This document shows, piece after piece, positions 7,664-16,687 of a stretch of DNA of 36,505 nucleotides. Made by a program: the position numbers and the translations under genes. The stretch lies in IMG/VR virus record IMGVR_UViG_3300033156_000786, positions 1 through 36,505 of that record; one strand, written 5' to 3'. The notes beneath the pieces were generated by a model. That model made no database searches and was not told where the DNA came from. It saw only the letters and a list, made by a program, of their open reading frames with translations. Numbering within the stretch: position 1 is the stretch's first letter; each line of letters starts with the position of its first letter. Origin of the DNA: a virus.

Positions 7664-9279
7664 AAATACTATTAATTGGAGATTTCAGTAAGCCATACGC
7701 TACCTTTAATTGGGTTGCCAAGAGTTTGAAACAATTAGGACAGCAAATAAGGTGTGTTTCAGAAAATAAAAGAGATTTCAAGATTATAGAGAAAATAAGA
7801 CAATTTAAGCCAGATGTTTTGCTCTTTTCAAAGGGAAATATTGGAGGAAGGTTAGAAGCAGTATTGAATTGTGCCAAAAATGAAGGAGTTTTAACTGTTT
7901 GCTGGTTATTTGACCTTTATTTTAAGACACCAAGAGAACCGCAGGTTTATTCTCACCCAAGATTTAAAGCAGATATTGTTTTAACTACTGATGGGGGGCA
8001 TCAGGAGAAATTTGAGGAGTTAGGAATAAATCATATCTGTTTGAGGCAAGGAATTTTTCAAGATGAAGCATATATTTCAAAAGAGAAAATAAAAGCCCCA
8101 GAGATAGTATTTATTGGTTCAGATATTCCCTGGTATCCTAATCGGGAGAGATTAGTAAATTTTTTAGAGAGAACCTATAAAGATAAATTTGGCAGATATG
8201 GAACAAAAGACAAGATTATAAGAGGAAAAAATCTGAATAGATTACTTGCCTCAACCAAGATAGTTGTGGGAGATACAGTTCCTTCACCAAATTATTGGTC
8301 TAATAGAATTTATGAGGTTTTGGGTAGAGGAGGATTTCTAATTCACCCGAAAATTCCAGGGCTTGAAAAAGAATTTGAATACTGGAAACATTTTGTGCCA
8401 TACGACCAATTTAATTTCAACCAGTTAAAAGAAATAATTGACTTCTATCTAACCCACGATGAGGAAAGAGAAAAAATAAGATTAGCAGGGCATAAATTCT
8501 GTAAAGAAAATTACACCTATCTTAAAAGATGTGAAAATTTTTTAGAAATTGTGAGAGAGTATTTAAATAAAAAAGAGATTAATATCCAAGAAAAGAGTAA
8601 TTTACCAGAAGTTACAGCAATTCTGCTTCCTTACACGAGAGCAGAGCAATATGATAATTGGTTAGAGAACATTAAAAGCCAAGAAGGGGTATCTTTAACA
8701 ATTTGGACTTGGGATAGTTTAGGAACATTACCAGAGAAAGATGGGGTATTAACATTTAGAGACCCATACAATTTTGGAGTATATTGGAGATGGGAATTAG
8801 CAAAATATGTGCCAACAAAATATGTGCTTTTAATAGATGATGATGTATTTTTCAAGGATAAATATGTTTTAAGAGATACAATTGAGGCAAAAAAGAAATA
8901 TCCAGAAGATAGCGTGGTTGGTTGGAAGGGAGTAATTTTAAAAGGAAAATATAGCGAGAGCATACATATCCGTTCTGAAAGAGTAAAAAAGGATACCAAA
9001 GTGGACTTTGTTAAGGTTAATTATCTGCTTTTTGAAAGAGATGGGTTAAGAAAAACAAAAATCTTACCCTTTGAAATTTTAGAGATAGACAGAAAAGCAG
9101 ATGGAGAATTCTGGTATATGCCTCAAATGGGAGACCATTATGTGATTAGATGTTTAGCAAATAGATTAGATAATTCAAGGACGCTTGGAAAAGGAAAAGA
9201 AACAAGAAAAGACCATTTTGAAAAACAAGACGCCCTTGTAGAATATTCATTAAAATGCCACAAACATCAGAAGACATAA
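7660..9279 (+). CDS. Double glycosyltransferase (GT-B followed by GT-A)
   Basis: A 539-residue protein. Residues 1-305 resemble GT-B transferases with a glycosyl-transferases-group-1 C-terminal half: an MKILLIGDFSKPYATFNWVA start, FKPDVLLFSKG, and SNRIYEVLGRGGFLIHPKIPGL, followed by a helical end with HDEEREKIRLAGH. Residues 313-539 start a second, GT-A-like unit (LPEVTAILLPYTRA) with an acidic metal-binding cluster in YVLLIDDDVFF near 392. One protein could therefore add two successive sugars. It overlaps the preceding gene by four bases and the next by 25. The acceptor is unknown. Confidence 0.75.
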   Translation: MKILLIGDFSKPYATFNWVAKSLKQLGQQIRCVSENKRDFKIIEKIRQFKPDVLLFSKGNIGGRLEAVLNCAKNEGVLTVCWLFDLYFKTPREPQVYSHPRFKADIVLTTDGGHQEKFEELGINHICLRQGIFQDEAYISKEKIKAPEIVFIGSDIPWYPNRERLVNFLERTYKDKFGRYGTKDKIIRGKNLNRLLASTKIVVGDTVPSPNYWSNRIYEVLGRGGFLIHPKIPGLEKEFEYWKHFVPYDQFNFNQLKEIIDFYLTHDEEREKIRLAGHKFCKENYTYLKRCENFLEIVREYLNKKEINIQEKSNLPEVTAILLPYTRAEQYDNWLENIKSQEGVSLTIWTWDSLGTLPEKDGVLTFRDPYNFGVYWRWELAKYVPTKYVLLIDDDVFFKDKYVLRDTIEAKKKYPEDSVVGWKGVILKGKYSESIHIRSERVKKDTKVDFVKVNYLLFERDGLRKTKILPFEILEIDRKADGEFWYMPQMGDHYVIRCLANRLDNSRTLGKGKETRKDHFEKQDALVEYSLKCHKHQKT

Positions 9280-10223
9280 AAAATGTTTATTCAGAAGAGT
9301 ATTGGAAAGCGAAAAAGGTTGATTATGAGAACCTTATTGATAGATTAAAATTGCCCTTTGAAATGGCAGATATAAAGAAAGGAGAGTTAATTCTGGATTT
9401 AGGTGGCGGGTTAGGAGAAATATCATATCAGTGCCTTAAAAAAGGAGCAAGGGTTGTATATGTTGATTATTCAGATTATGCCATAGAACAAGCAAAAAAG
9501 ATAAAAGGATTAGAAGTTCACGGTTGCTCTATTCTGGATTTCATTAAGAAAGAAAAAAGAGTTTTTGATAAGACATTTTTGGTAGATGTTTTTGAGCATT
9601 TATCAAGAGAAGAAAACGAAAAATTGTTTAGATGGTTAGCAGACCATACCAAGAGAGTGATAATCCAGACACCGATTTATAAAAGTTACCTTAAAGAGAC
9701 GGGACATATTTTTGTCTTACCGCTGGAAGAATTAAAAGAATTTTTAAATAAACACGGCTTTATTATAGAAAAAGAGGTTGTAAAAGAAAAACTAACAGCG
9801 ATTTGTAAGAGAAAAAAGAAGGTTGTGGCTGTTTCTGGATACTTTATTTGGCTTCACGCTGGACATTGTGAGTATTTTGAGAAAGCAAAACAATTAGGAG
9901 ATGAATTGGTTGTAATTTTAAATAATGATATTCAGCAAAAAATAAAATACGGAAAAGTTATAGTTCCTTATAAAGAGCGAGAAAAAATAATAGAAAGCAT
10001 CAGGTATGTGGATAGAGTAATGGAGAGTATAGATAAAGATGAAAGTGTTTGTGCCTCATTAGAAGCATTAAAACCAGATATTTTTGCTAAAGGGGGAGAT
10101 AGAACAATTTATAATATCCCAGAGAAAAAGGTCTGTGAAGAAAATAAAATTAAAATAGTTTGGGGCTTGGGTAAAAAAATCCAAAGTTCCTCTTGGCTAA
10201 TGAATAAAACAAAAAATTTATGA
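9255..10223 (+). CDS. Bifunctional SAM methyltransferase / nucleotidylyltransferase
   Basis: A 322-residue fusion. The N-terminal half is a class I methyltransferase with motif I DLGGGLGE (48-55), an acidic residue after strand 2 (D71) and FLVDVFEHL (108-116). The C-terminal half from about 188 is a cytidylyltransferase-like adenylyl/cytidylyl transferase: VSGYFIWLHAGH carries the HxGH site (201-204), KGGDR is at 279-283 and a SSSW motif near 311 replaces the usual ISSS/TSS motif. This domain resembles RfaE-C/TagD enzymes that make ADP-heptose or CDP-glycerol-type donors. It would supply an activated sugar to the neighbouring transferases. Confidence 0.75.
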   Translation: MPQTSEDIKNVYSEEYWKAKKVDYENLIDRLKLPFEMADIKKGELILDLGGGLGEISYQCLKKGARVVYVDYSDYAIEQAKKIKGLEVHGCSILDFIKKEKRVFDKTFLVDVFEHLSREENEKLFRWLADHTKRVIIQTPIYKSYLKETGHIFVLPLEELKEFLNKHGFIIEKEVVKEKLTAICKRKKKVVAVSGYFIWLHAGHCEYFEKAKQLGDELVVILNNDIQQKIKYGKVIVPYKEREKIIESIRYVDRVMESIDKDESVCASLEALKPDIFAKGGDRTIYNIPEKKVCEENKIKIVWGLGKKIQSSSWLMNKTKNL

Positions 10224-10426
10224 CAAAAAAAGAACTAATTGAAAAACTTATTGAAAGAAATGAAATTGCCTTGATGGAAACAGAAATAGATGAGAGATAT
10301 TTACAAAGAAAAGTTTTATCAGGACAAAAGAAACTTGAACCACTTTTGGTTCAACAGCAATCAAGAATAAGAGAAATTAAAGATTATCTTGAATTTTTAA
10401 GAGAAATCTTAAAAGAGGAAAAATAA
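10220..10426 (+). CDS. Small coiled-coil protein
   Basis: A 68-residue helical protein (MTKKELIEKLIERNEIALME) with ATG overlapping the previous stop and its own stop one base before the next ATG. Probably a coiled coil along its length. No family recognised. Its first residues, MTKKE, resemble the shared N-terminus of the small-gene cassette at 31311-34108. Confidence 0.55.
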   Translation: MTKKELIEKLIERNEIALMETEIDERYLQRKVLSGQKKLEPLLVQQQSRIREIKDYLEFLREILKEEK

Positions 10427-10427
10427 T

Positions 10428-11138
10428 ATGAAATCAATAATTTTGGGAGCAGGACAAGTAGGAAAGTCGCTTTATAATGTGTTGAAAGAAACATACAAGG
10501 ATACCCTTATTCAAGATAAAGAAATAGAATACTTTGGAGAATTTGACATAATTCATATTTGTTTCCCATACTCAAAAACATTTATTGATGATGTAAAGGA
10601 TTATCAGACCATTTACAGACCAAAATATACTGTTATTCACTCAACTGTTCCAGTTGGAACAACAAGACAATTACAAGCATTTCACTCTCCAATAAGGGGG
10701 ATTCACCCTCATTTGGAGAAATCATTAAAGGTCTTTGTAAAGTATTTAGCACCAAAAGACAAGAAATTAAAAAAGTATTTTGAGAAAGCGGGCATAAAAA
10801 TAAAACTTATTGAGAAACCAGAAGATACAGAAGCATTAAAGATTTGGTCTACAACATTATACGGTTGGAATATAGTTTTTGAGAAAGAAGTGTATAAGTG
10901 GTGTAAAGAAAATGGTTGCGATTTCAATATAGTTTATAGAGACGCCAATAAAACATATAACGAAGGATACGAAAAACTTGGTTATCCGCAGTATAAGAAA
11001 TATATTTTAAAAGAAATACCAGGTTCTATCGGCGGAACTTGCGTAATACCTAATTGCCGATTATTAAAACACCCAATAACAAGGTTGATACTAAAATTTA
11101 ATAAAAAATATGGAATTCTCAAACACTTCACAACTTAG
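10428..11138 (+). CDS. Short UDP-sugar (UDP-glucose/GDP-mannose) dehydrogenase-like protein
   Basis: A 236-residue protein; the family is usually above 400 residues. The Rossmann start is GAGQVG (7-12), STVPVGTT (72-79) is a hallmark of UDP-glucose and GDP-mannose dehydrogenases, and residues matching the catalytic Lys (K138) and Asn (N148) and the GGTC cysteine (C205) are all present. The C-terminal sugar-nucleotide-binding domain is missing. It may oxidise a sugar nucleotide for the adjacent transferases, or have changed its substrate. It overlaps the adaptor gene by 29 bases. Confidence 0.7.
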   Translation: MKSIILGAGQVGKSLYNVLKETYKDTLIQDKEIEYFGEFDIIHICFPYSKTFIDDVKDYQTIYRPKYTVIHSTVPVGTTRQLQAFHSPIRGIHPHLEKSLKVFVKYLAPKDKKLKKYFEKAGIKIKLIEKPEDTEALKIWSTTLYGWNIVFEKEVYKWCKENGCDFNIVYRDANKTYNEGYEKLGYPQYKKYILKEIPGSIGGTCVIPNCRLLKHPITRLILKFNKKYGILKHFTT

Positions 11139-11838
11139 TGGTCTAATCCAAGATTGCGAAACCTTATTAGGAATGGACGATGGGACAATTTCAGGAGACA
11201 GCACCCTTTTGAAAACATTTACAAGATTGATAAATGCTTGGTATAGAAGGGTGAATTCTTGGATTTGGGAAGTTACAGGAACTTGGGAATATGATGACAC
11301 AAACTATACTGATTTACCAGAAGCAACCACAGATTTGGTTGACGGACAAGAGGATTACACTATTCCATCAACTGCTCAAAAGATAATAAGAGTAGAGGTT
11401 TTAGATAAGGATGGAAATTATAGAAAAGTAGAACCGATAGACCAGAGCATGGTTGATGTTGCCTTATCTGAATTTCAGGAAACAGATGGATTGCCAATGT
11501 ATTACGATATAAGAGGAAACTCAATTTTTCTTTATCCTGCTCCATCATCTGATGATGTAACACTAACTAAGGGCTTGAAAGTATATTTTTCAAGAGATAT
11601 TGATGAGTTTTCTTCAACTGATACAACGAAAGAACCAGGATTTGTTATAAACTTCCATAGAATTCTATCTCTTGGAGCGTCTTATGATTATGCTATTAGC
11701 CACGAAATGTTTAGCAAAGCAAATTATATTAAGGGAGAATTGAGAGATTTGGTAACAGAATTAAAAAACTTTTACGGAGCAAGACCAAATAGAGAATTAA
11801 AAACAAGATTTAATCCTAAAAGGTATAATTACAAATAA
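11110..11838 (+). CDS. Head-tail adaptor-like protein
   Basis: A 242-residue protein. A helical N-terminus with LLKTFTRLINAWYRRVNSWIW is followed by a beta region with VDGQEDYTIPSTAQKIIRVEVLD, DGLPMYYDIRGNSIFLYPAP and GLKVYFSRD. This order is typical of the adaptor (gp11-like/SU10 adaptor-like) proteins of podoviruses, which sit below the portal and hold the nozzle. The start lies within the end of the dehydrogenase gene. The family call is from pattern memory and needs a profile search. Confidence 0.65.
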   Translation: MEFSNTSQLSGLIQDCETLLGMDDGTISGDSTLLKTFTRLINAWYRRVNSWIWEVTGTWEYDDTNYTDLPEATTDLVDGQEDYTIPSTAQKIIRVEVLDKDGNYRKVEPIDQSMVDVALSEFQETDGLPMYYDIRGNSIFLYPAPSSDDVTLTKGLKVYFSRDIDEFSSTDTTKEPGFVINFHRILSLGASYDYAISHEMFSKANYIKGELRDLVTELKNFYGARPNRELKTRFNPKRYNYK

Positions 11839-11840
11839 TT

Positions 11841-12020
11841 ATGGCAACTTGGTCTAATAGAAGTAAAAATACCGCAACTTGGTCTAATAGAAGTAAGCCG
11901 CGTTATGGGCGTATATTGTTAGAAAGCGGTTTAGGTTTCTTATTAACAGAAGCAGGAGAATATTTGCTTCAAGAAAATGCTTCTTATCAAATAACTTGGA
12001 CAAAAAGGTCTAAATCTTAA
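11841..12020 (+). CDS. 59-residue virion-type protein with tandem ATWSNRSK repeats
   Basis: A short gene two bases after the adaptor stop. It reads MATWSNRSKNTATWSNRSKP and then RILLESGLGFLLTEAGEYLL. ATWSNRSK occurs twice with a 10-residue period, and the DNA repeats exactly for 23 bases at 11844-11866 and 11874-11896. TW(S/T)NRSK and LLLESG-type motifs are common in small structural proteins of tailed phages. Probably a tail or neck component. Confidence 0.65.
   Translation: MATWSNRSKNTATWSNRSKPRYGRILLESGLGFLLTEAGEYLLQENASYQITWTKRSKS
11844..11896 (+). repeat. Two exact 23-bp direct repeats (30-bp period)
   Basis: Copies at 11844-11866 and 11874-11896, inside the coding sequence, duplicate the ATWSNRSK peptide. 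Exact identity at DNA level suggests recent duplication. Confidence 0.85.
12004..12010 (+). promoter_or_regulatory. AAAGGTC element before the 12039 gene
   Basis: Lies in the last codons of the preceding small gene, 28 bases before ATG 12039, with an AT-rich stretch in between. Spacing equals that of the 1852 site; the trailing GG is absent. Confidence 0.4.
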
Positions 12021-12038
12021 AGGATATAACAAAAAAGT

Positions 12039-13451
12039 ATGGCAGAAGACAAAAAAATAACAGAATTAACAGCATTAACAGAGGCGGCATCAGATGATGT
12101 TTTGCCTATTGTTGATACTTCCGCCTCTGAAACGAAAAAGATTACTTTCTCTAACTTAATGAGTGGGAAGGCTGATGTTGATGTAGATGAGACCATTACG
12201 GGAAACTGGATATTCAATAACCCAATCACTTATGATTCTGGTAGAAGTTTTACCGATTTGTATCACTTAGTTGATAAAAAATATGTAGATGAAGCAGTGA
12301 CAGCATTGGGAGCAAGGTATTATATGCTTGATACCGATTCTGGAACAGAGGATTATAAAAACACTTCTATTACCGCTTCAACAGGAGCAGAACAAAGTAT
12401 TAGTAAATCAGACCTATCAGATGATGATTATATCGCAGGTTGGATTGCTCCAAACCCAAATGAACCAGATAAACTAATAGCAGGGGTTTATAATTGGAGA
12501 ATTTATGCTGCAAAAACGGGCGGAAATAAAACATTAAGATTATACTGGAAACTGGTTGAAAGAAAAAGCGATAATTCAGAGGTTGTTATTGGAACTTCTG
12601 TTGTTAGTAATGAAATAGTAGAAGGCAAGAATTCTTATATTATTCCTCTAACATTATCAGCAGACCACGATATAGCAAGCGATAGTTATGTGGTTGGAAA
12701 AATTTATGCTGATGTAAGTGGTTCAGGAAACGACCCAAGCATTACAATATACTATGAAGGAGATTCTGATTCTCATTGGGAAATTCCTGTAAACTTGGAG
12801 ATATTAAACGATAGATATGTTCAAAAGAGCGGAGATACAATGACTGGAACATTAACTGTTCCCACCTTGAACCTTACTAATCCTTTGGAGGCTGAATATG
12901 GTGGAACAGGCATAGATACTTCATCATCAACTGGAATTCCAAAAGTAAGTTCTGGAACTTGGTCAATAGACGCTGAATTAAACGATTTAGCCGATGTTAA
13001 TGCTGGTTCTCCATCTGATGGTGAGGTTTTAACTTGGGACGCTGGAACATCAAAGTGGGTCCCTACGGCAACTGCGGTTTCAGATAACATTAAAACTGCT
13101 TCTATAACTTTTGTAATAGATGGTGGCAGTTCGGCGATAACAACTGGTCAAAAGGGACACTTGAGAATACCTTTTGGTTGTGAAATTCAGAGTGTAACTC
13201 TTTTAGCCGACCAAACAGGCTCAATTCAGGTTGATATTTGGAAGGATACTTATGGCAATTTTCCACCAACAGATGGTGATAGCATTACTGGAGGTAATGA
13301 GCCAGCAATTTCATCGGCTCAGAAATATGAGGATACTACTTTAAGTGGTTGGACTAAAACTATAAACGCTGGTGATGTTTTAGCATTTAATGTAGATAGT
13401 TGCTCAACCATTACAAGGGTGACTATAGCATTAAAAGTTAAGAAAACATAG
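12039..13451 (+). CDS. Tail fibre protein
   Basis: A 470-residue protein whose N-terminus KKITELTALTEAASDDVLPI is the common virion-attachment start of phage tail fibres. The centre has LEAEYGGTGIDTSSSTGIPK, the GGTG motif of fibre shafts, then ELNDLADVNAGSPSDGEVL. The C-terminus (from about 350) is a beta-rich head, probably the receptor-binding part. It is expected to trimerise and recognise the host surface. Confidence 0.75.
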   Translation: MAEDKKITELTALTEAASDDVLPIVDTSASETKKITFSNLMSGKADVDVDETITGNWIFNNPITYDSGRSFTDLYHLVDKKYVDEAVTALGARYYMLDTDSGTEDYKNTSITASTGAEQSISKSDLSDDDYIAGWIAPNPNEPDKLIAGVYNWRIYAAKTGGNKTLRLYWKLVERKSDNSEVVIGTSVVSNEIVEGKNSYIIPLTLSADHDIASDSYVVGKIYADVSGSGNDPSITIYYEGDSDSHWEIPVNLEILNDRYVQKSGDTMTGTLTVPTLNLTNPLEAEYGGTGIDTSSSTGIPKVSSGTWSIDAELNDLADVNAGSPSDGEVLTWDAGTSKWVPTATAVSDNIKTASITFVIDGGSSAITTGQKGHLRIPFGCEIQSVTLLADQTGSIQVDIWKDTYGNFPPTDGDSITGGNEPAISSAQKYEDTTLSGWTKTINAGDVLAFNVDSCSTITRVTIALKVKKT

Positions 13452-13455
13452 TTAT

Positions 13456-14184
13456 ATGGTAATAAATACACACTCAACAAAACTTGTTATGAGTTCTAAT
13501 CAGGCGTGGTCAATTAGTGATGCAGACCAAACAGGATTAGATTTTACTACTGCACTAACAATTACAGCTTGGGTTAAACCATATAATTGGGGAAGCACTT
13601 ATAACGATATTATTTCAAAGGTAATATCAACCTCAGATAACTTTTCGTATTCACTGCTAGTAAAAAGGTTTAATGGAAACAGGTATCTTACATTTACAAA
13701 GTCAAAAACTGGTGTATTGGCGACAGGACAATGGCAGGGTAGGGGCAGCACACCTCTTTCTTTAAACAACTGGTATTTTGTAGCAGTAACATTTAGCACA
13801 ACTAATGGGGTAAAACTTTTTATTAACGGACAAAAAGAAACCCTTACAGAGGTGAGCACATCTGATTCTGCAACAGATGAGATTTATTCAGGAAGTGCAC
13901 CTTTTAAGGTTGGAATGGAAGGCTCGGTAATTCCCTGGGATGGTTTAATAGATGATGTAAGAGTATGGAGTAGAGAATTAAGCGAAACAGATATAGAAAA
14001 TTTATACAAACGACCAGATATATTCAACAATGGAGCAAATTTGGAGGGTTGGTGGAAATTTGATAACAATGGAAATGACTCTTCTTCTAATGGAAACGAC
14101 CTTACTGGAGAAAATTCACCAACATTTGTAGAAGAAGTTGCTTGGAGGGCTAAAATTTTTAATTATGGCTACATTTTTGGATAA
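13456..14184 (+). CDS. LamG/concanavalin-like lectin tail protein
   Basis: A 242-residue protein with the laminin-G-like jelly-roll pattern: ALTITAWVKPYNWG, LNNWYFVAVTFS, GVKLFINGQKE, WDGLIDDVRVWSRELSETDI and LEGWWKFDNNG. Such domains bind sugars and often occur in receptor-binding tail proteins. It lies between the fibre and the propeller-like protein, so it is probably a host-recognition subunit. Confidence 0.8.
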   Translation: MVINTHSTKLVMSSNQAWSISDADQTGLDFTTALTITAWVKPYNWGSTYNDIISKVISTSDNFSYSLLVKRFNGNRYLTFTKSKTGVLATGQWQGRGSTPLSLNNWYFVAVTFSTTNGVKLFINGQKETLTEVSTSDSATDEIYSGSAPFKVGMEGSVIPWDGLIDDVRVWSRELSETDIENLYKRPDIFNNGANLEGWWKFDNNGNDSSSNGNDLTGENSPTFVEEVAWRAKIFNYGYIFG

Positions 14185-14198
14185 AATAATTAAAACCT

Positions 14199-15659
14199 AT
14201 GGCAAAATGGATACTTGAAATACCAAACTTTTTAGGAGGATACGCACCTGCTTATTGGAAAAGCATTTATCCTGCCTATGGTAACAAGAATATGGCAGGA
14301 GATATGAAAAATGTTGATTTGACATATCCTGATTTTATTACGCAAGGACCAGGATTAGCAACATTAACAGATGGAGATGAAAGCGGAAAAGTAACAACAC
14401 TGATTAAAGGAATTTTAGATGCGGCAGTAGAACTTTCTTATGCGGCACACTCTTATTCTTATGCTGTTGGTGGCAACAAATTTTACACTATTCACGAAGG
14501 TGCGGTTATGGACGCTCATACGATAACTAACGCAGATGATGGAGAGGATGTCGCTTATTACAATGGAGCAGCCTATTATTCTTACAATTATACAACTGGA
14601 GCAGATGTTGGGAAATTTGATGGTTCAACCTATGATGACGATTTTATGTCTACCGTGCCTACCGACGGAACAACACTACAAAGCGATGTTCCTCACCCGC
14701 TGTTAGCAGCGGGAAATGATGTTTTGTATATTGGCAACGGATATTATATTAGTTCTTATTCAGCAACAAACAATACATTTACCGAAGCAGCATTAGATTT
14801 ACCAGATGATTTTTATACCGTAGATTTAGAGTGGGCTAATAATAGAATATATATTGCCGCTAATAGATTTTGGTCATCTGATAATGAATTTAGTTTTACA
14901 AAAGCAAATCCAGGTGGTTCTATATTTATCTGGGACGGAGCATCTCCATCTTGGGAGTATGAGATTAAAACAACAGAAATAACCGCCTTATTTGTAAAAA
15001 ATGGAATAGTATTTGTATTCAGACGAGACCCAGACAGTACAGCAAGATATAAACTGGGATATATTTCAGGAACTCAAATAGTAGATGTAGCAACATTTGC
15101 CGATAAAGGACCTAATTATTATCAGGTAACAGAATATAGTAATTTCATTATTTGGGTTTCTCCAGAATCAGGAAAAATATACGCTTGGGGAGCAGTAGAT
15201 AAAAGTTTGCCAACATTGTTCTTTCAATTAGCACATAGTGATTATGATACGAAAGTAGGTGGACTGGCTTCTCCTTTTGGGACACCAATGATTGCTTCTT
15301 ATCAATCTTCAAAATACAAAATAGCAAAATTCTATGATTACACCACTGACTGTTACTGGAAATCATTATTATTTGATGTTACTGGCGATGGTAGAAAATC
15401 AATGATTGATAAGATAGTTTTCAATTTTAAGAAAATGGGCACTGGTTCAAGAGTAGATTGGACATTAAGAAATGACAATGGAGTTGCTTTAAAAACAGGA
15501 ACAATATCTTATTCAGGAGATGGAACAGCAACCCAAAAAATATCTTATCCAAAAATAAAGACAGAGAATTTTAGAATAGAACTGGATTGGTCTAATGGTT
15601 CTACCTCTAATCCTGTTGCGATAAAAAACATAAAAATTTATGGACACACAATCCAATAA
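14199..15659 (+). CDS. Beta-propeller-like tail protein (nozzle candidate)
   Basis: A 486-residue, beta-rich protein. Repeating strand motifs such as GGNKFYTIHEGA, GNDVLYIGNGYYISSY, ANNRIYIAANRFWSS, VKNGIVFVFRR and SPESGKIYAWG look like propeller blades, as in podovirus nozzle proteins (T7 gp12-like). The last 100 residues form a different beta domain. Its place after the adaptor and among tail genes supports a short-tail role, though a fibre or stabilisation protein is possible. Confidence 0.6.
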   Translation: MAKWILEIPNFLGGYAPAYWKSIYPAYGNKNMAGDMKNVDLTYPDFITQGPGLATLTDGDESGKVTTLIKGILDAAVELSYAAHSYSYAVGGNKFYTIHEGAVMDAHTITNADDGEDVAYYNGAAYYSYNYTTGADVGKFDGSTYDDDFMSTVPTDGTTLQSDVPHPLLAAGNDVLYIGNGYYISSYSATNNTFTEAALDLPDDFYTVDLEWANNRIYIAANRFWSSDNEFSFTKANPGGSIFIWDGASPSWEYEIKTTEITALFVKNGIVFVFRRDPDSTARYKLGYISGTQIVDVATFADKGPNYYQVTEYSNFIIWVSPESGKIYAWGAVDKSLPTLFFQLAHSDYDTKVGGLASPFGTPMIASYQSSKYKIAKFYDYTTDCYWKSLLFDVTGDGRKSMIDKIVFNFKKMGTGSRVDWTLRNDNGVALKTGTISYSGDGTATQKISYPKIKTENFRIELDWSNGSTSNPVAIKNIKIYGHTIQ

Positions 15660-16686
15660 CAAAAACCAAGAGGAGGAAATTTTGGAAATAGTAGAAGACC
15701 AAGTAAAACCTCTAACATTTGACGAGGAGGTAAAAGTTGAAAATGTTTTTGATTACCCTATTTTAAACGCTCCAACAATTAGAGGCGGAAAAATAGTTAG
15801 TGGTTCTGGGGATAAAACATTTAGATTTGAGGAAGATAAAGGGATTTGGCTTGGAAGTGCTGATTTTGATAATGCTCCTTTTAAGGTAGATATGGACGGA
15901 GAGATGACAGCAACAACTGGGACTTTTTCTGGAGATGTTGTTATTGGTTCTGGAGACAATGTATTTAAGGCGGACTCTAATGGGATTTATTTGGGAGATG
16001 CGAATTTTAATGATGCTCCATTTAGGGTGAATATGAGTGGAGAAGTAATTGCTTCTCACTTTCAAACAGGAACGAGCGCTGATGAAGATTGGATTGATTT
16101 ATCAGAAGGGAGAGTATCTCAAAAAAGATATGATAAAGAGGTTGTATATACTGATGTTGTTGGCGATGGAGGACTGTTTGGTATAAACGATGATTTTGGT
16201 AATCATATGTTACAGATGTCTGTTTCAGATTTTGGTACAATATATGGTATAGGAAAGGCTATAGTGTTTAATTTTGATATGAGCGAGCCTGATTCATTGC
16301 TCTTTGAGCAAGGAAGCAAGGAAGTTATTTTTAGGATAAGCAGTGATGGGGTAATTAGACCAAACGATGATAATCTTGGTAGTTTTGGAACTAGTACTTG
16401 TGCTTGGGCAGATATTTATGCTTATGATTTTCACGACCAATGTTCTGTTTATGATGATTTAGACGCCGTAAAACTAATTAAAAAAATTAAACCACATAAA
16501 GAAAAAAAAGACAAACACGGACACCCAAAAATGGATTTAAGAACCCTACCTGATTTTGCAAGAGACGAAGATAAAAAAACAGGAAAAACAGCAAGAAACT
16601 TGGGGCGGGTAGTAGATTTATGCCTATCGGCAATAAAACAATTATCTCAAAAGGTTGAGCAATTAGAAAAAAAATTAAATAAATAA
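15640..16686 (+). CDS. Tail spike/fibre with C-terminal chaperone-like domain
   Basis: A 348-residue protein. Two similar ~43-residue modules (about 48-90 and 91-135) contain GIWLGSADFDNAPFKVDMDG and GIYLGDANFNDAPFRVNMSG. A repeated shaft of this kind is usual in spikes. The C-terminus (from about 270) with DDLDAVKLIKKIKPHK, a DLRTLPDF segment and a final coiled coil resembles the intramolecular chaperone (peptidase S74-like) end of fibres, which trims itself after trimer folding. It overlaps the previous gene by 20 bases. Confidence 0.7.
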   Translation: MDTQSNNKNQEEEILEIVEDQVKPLTFDEEVKVENVFDYPILNAPTIRGGKIVSGSGDKTFRFEEDKGIWLGSADFDNAPFKVDMDGEMTATTGTFSGDVVIGSGDNVFKADSNGIYLGDANFNDAPFRVNMSGEVIASHFQTGTSADEDWIDLSEGRVSQKRYDKEVVYTDVVGDGGLFGINDDFGNHMLQMSVSDFGTIYGIGKAIVFNFDMSEPDSLLFEQGSKEVIFRISSDGVIRPNDDNLGSFGTSTCAWADIYAYDFHDQCSVYDDLDAVKLIKKIKPHKEKKDKHGHPKMDLRTLPDFARDEDKKTGKTARNLGRVVDLCLSAIKQLSQKVEQLEKKLNK

Positions 16687-16687
16687 T

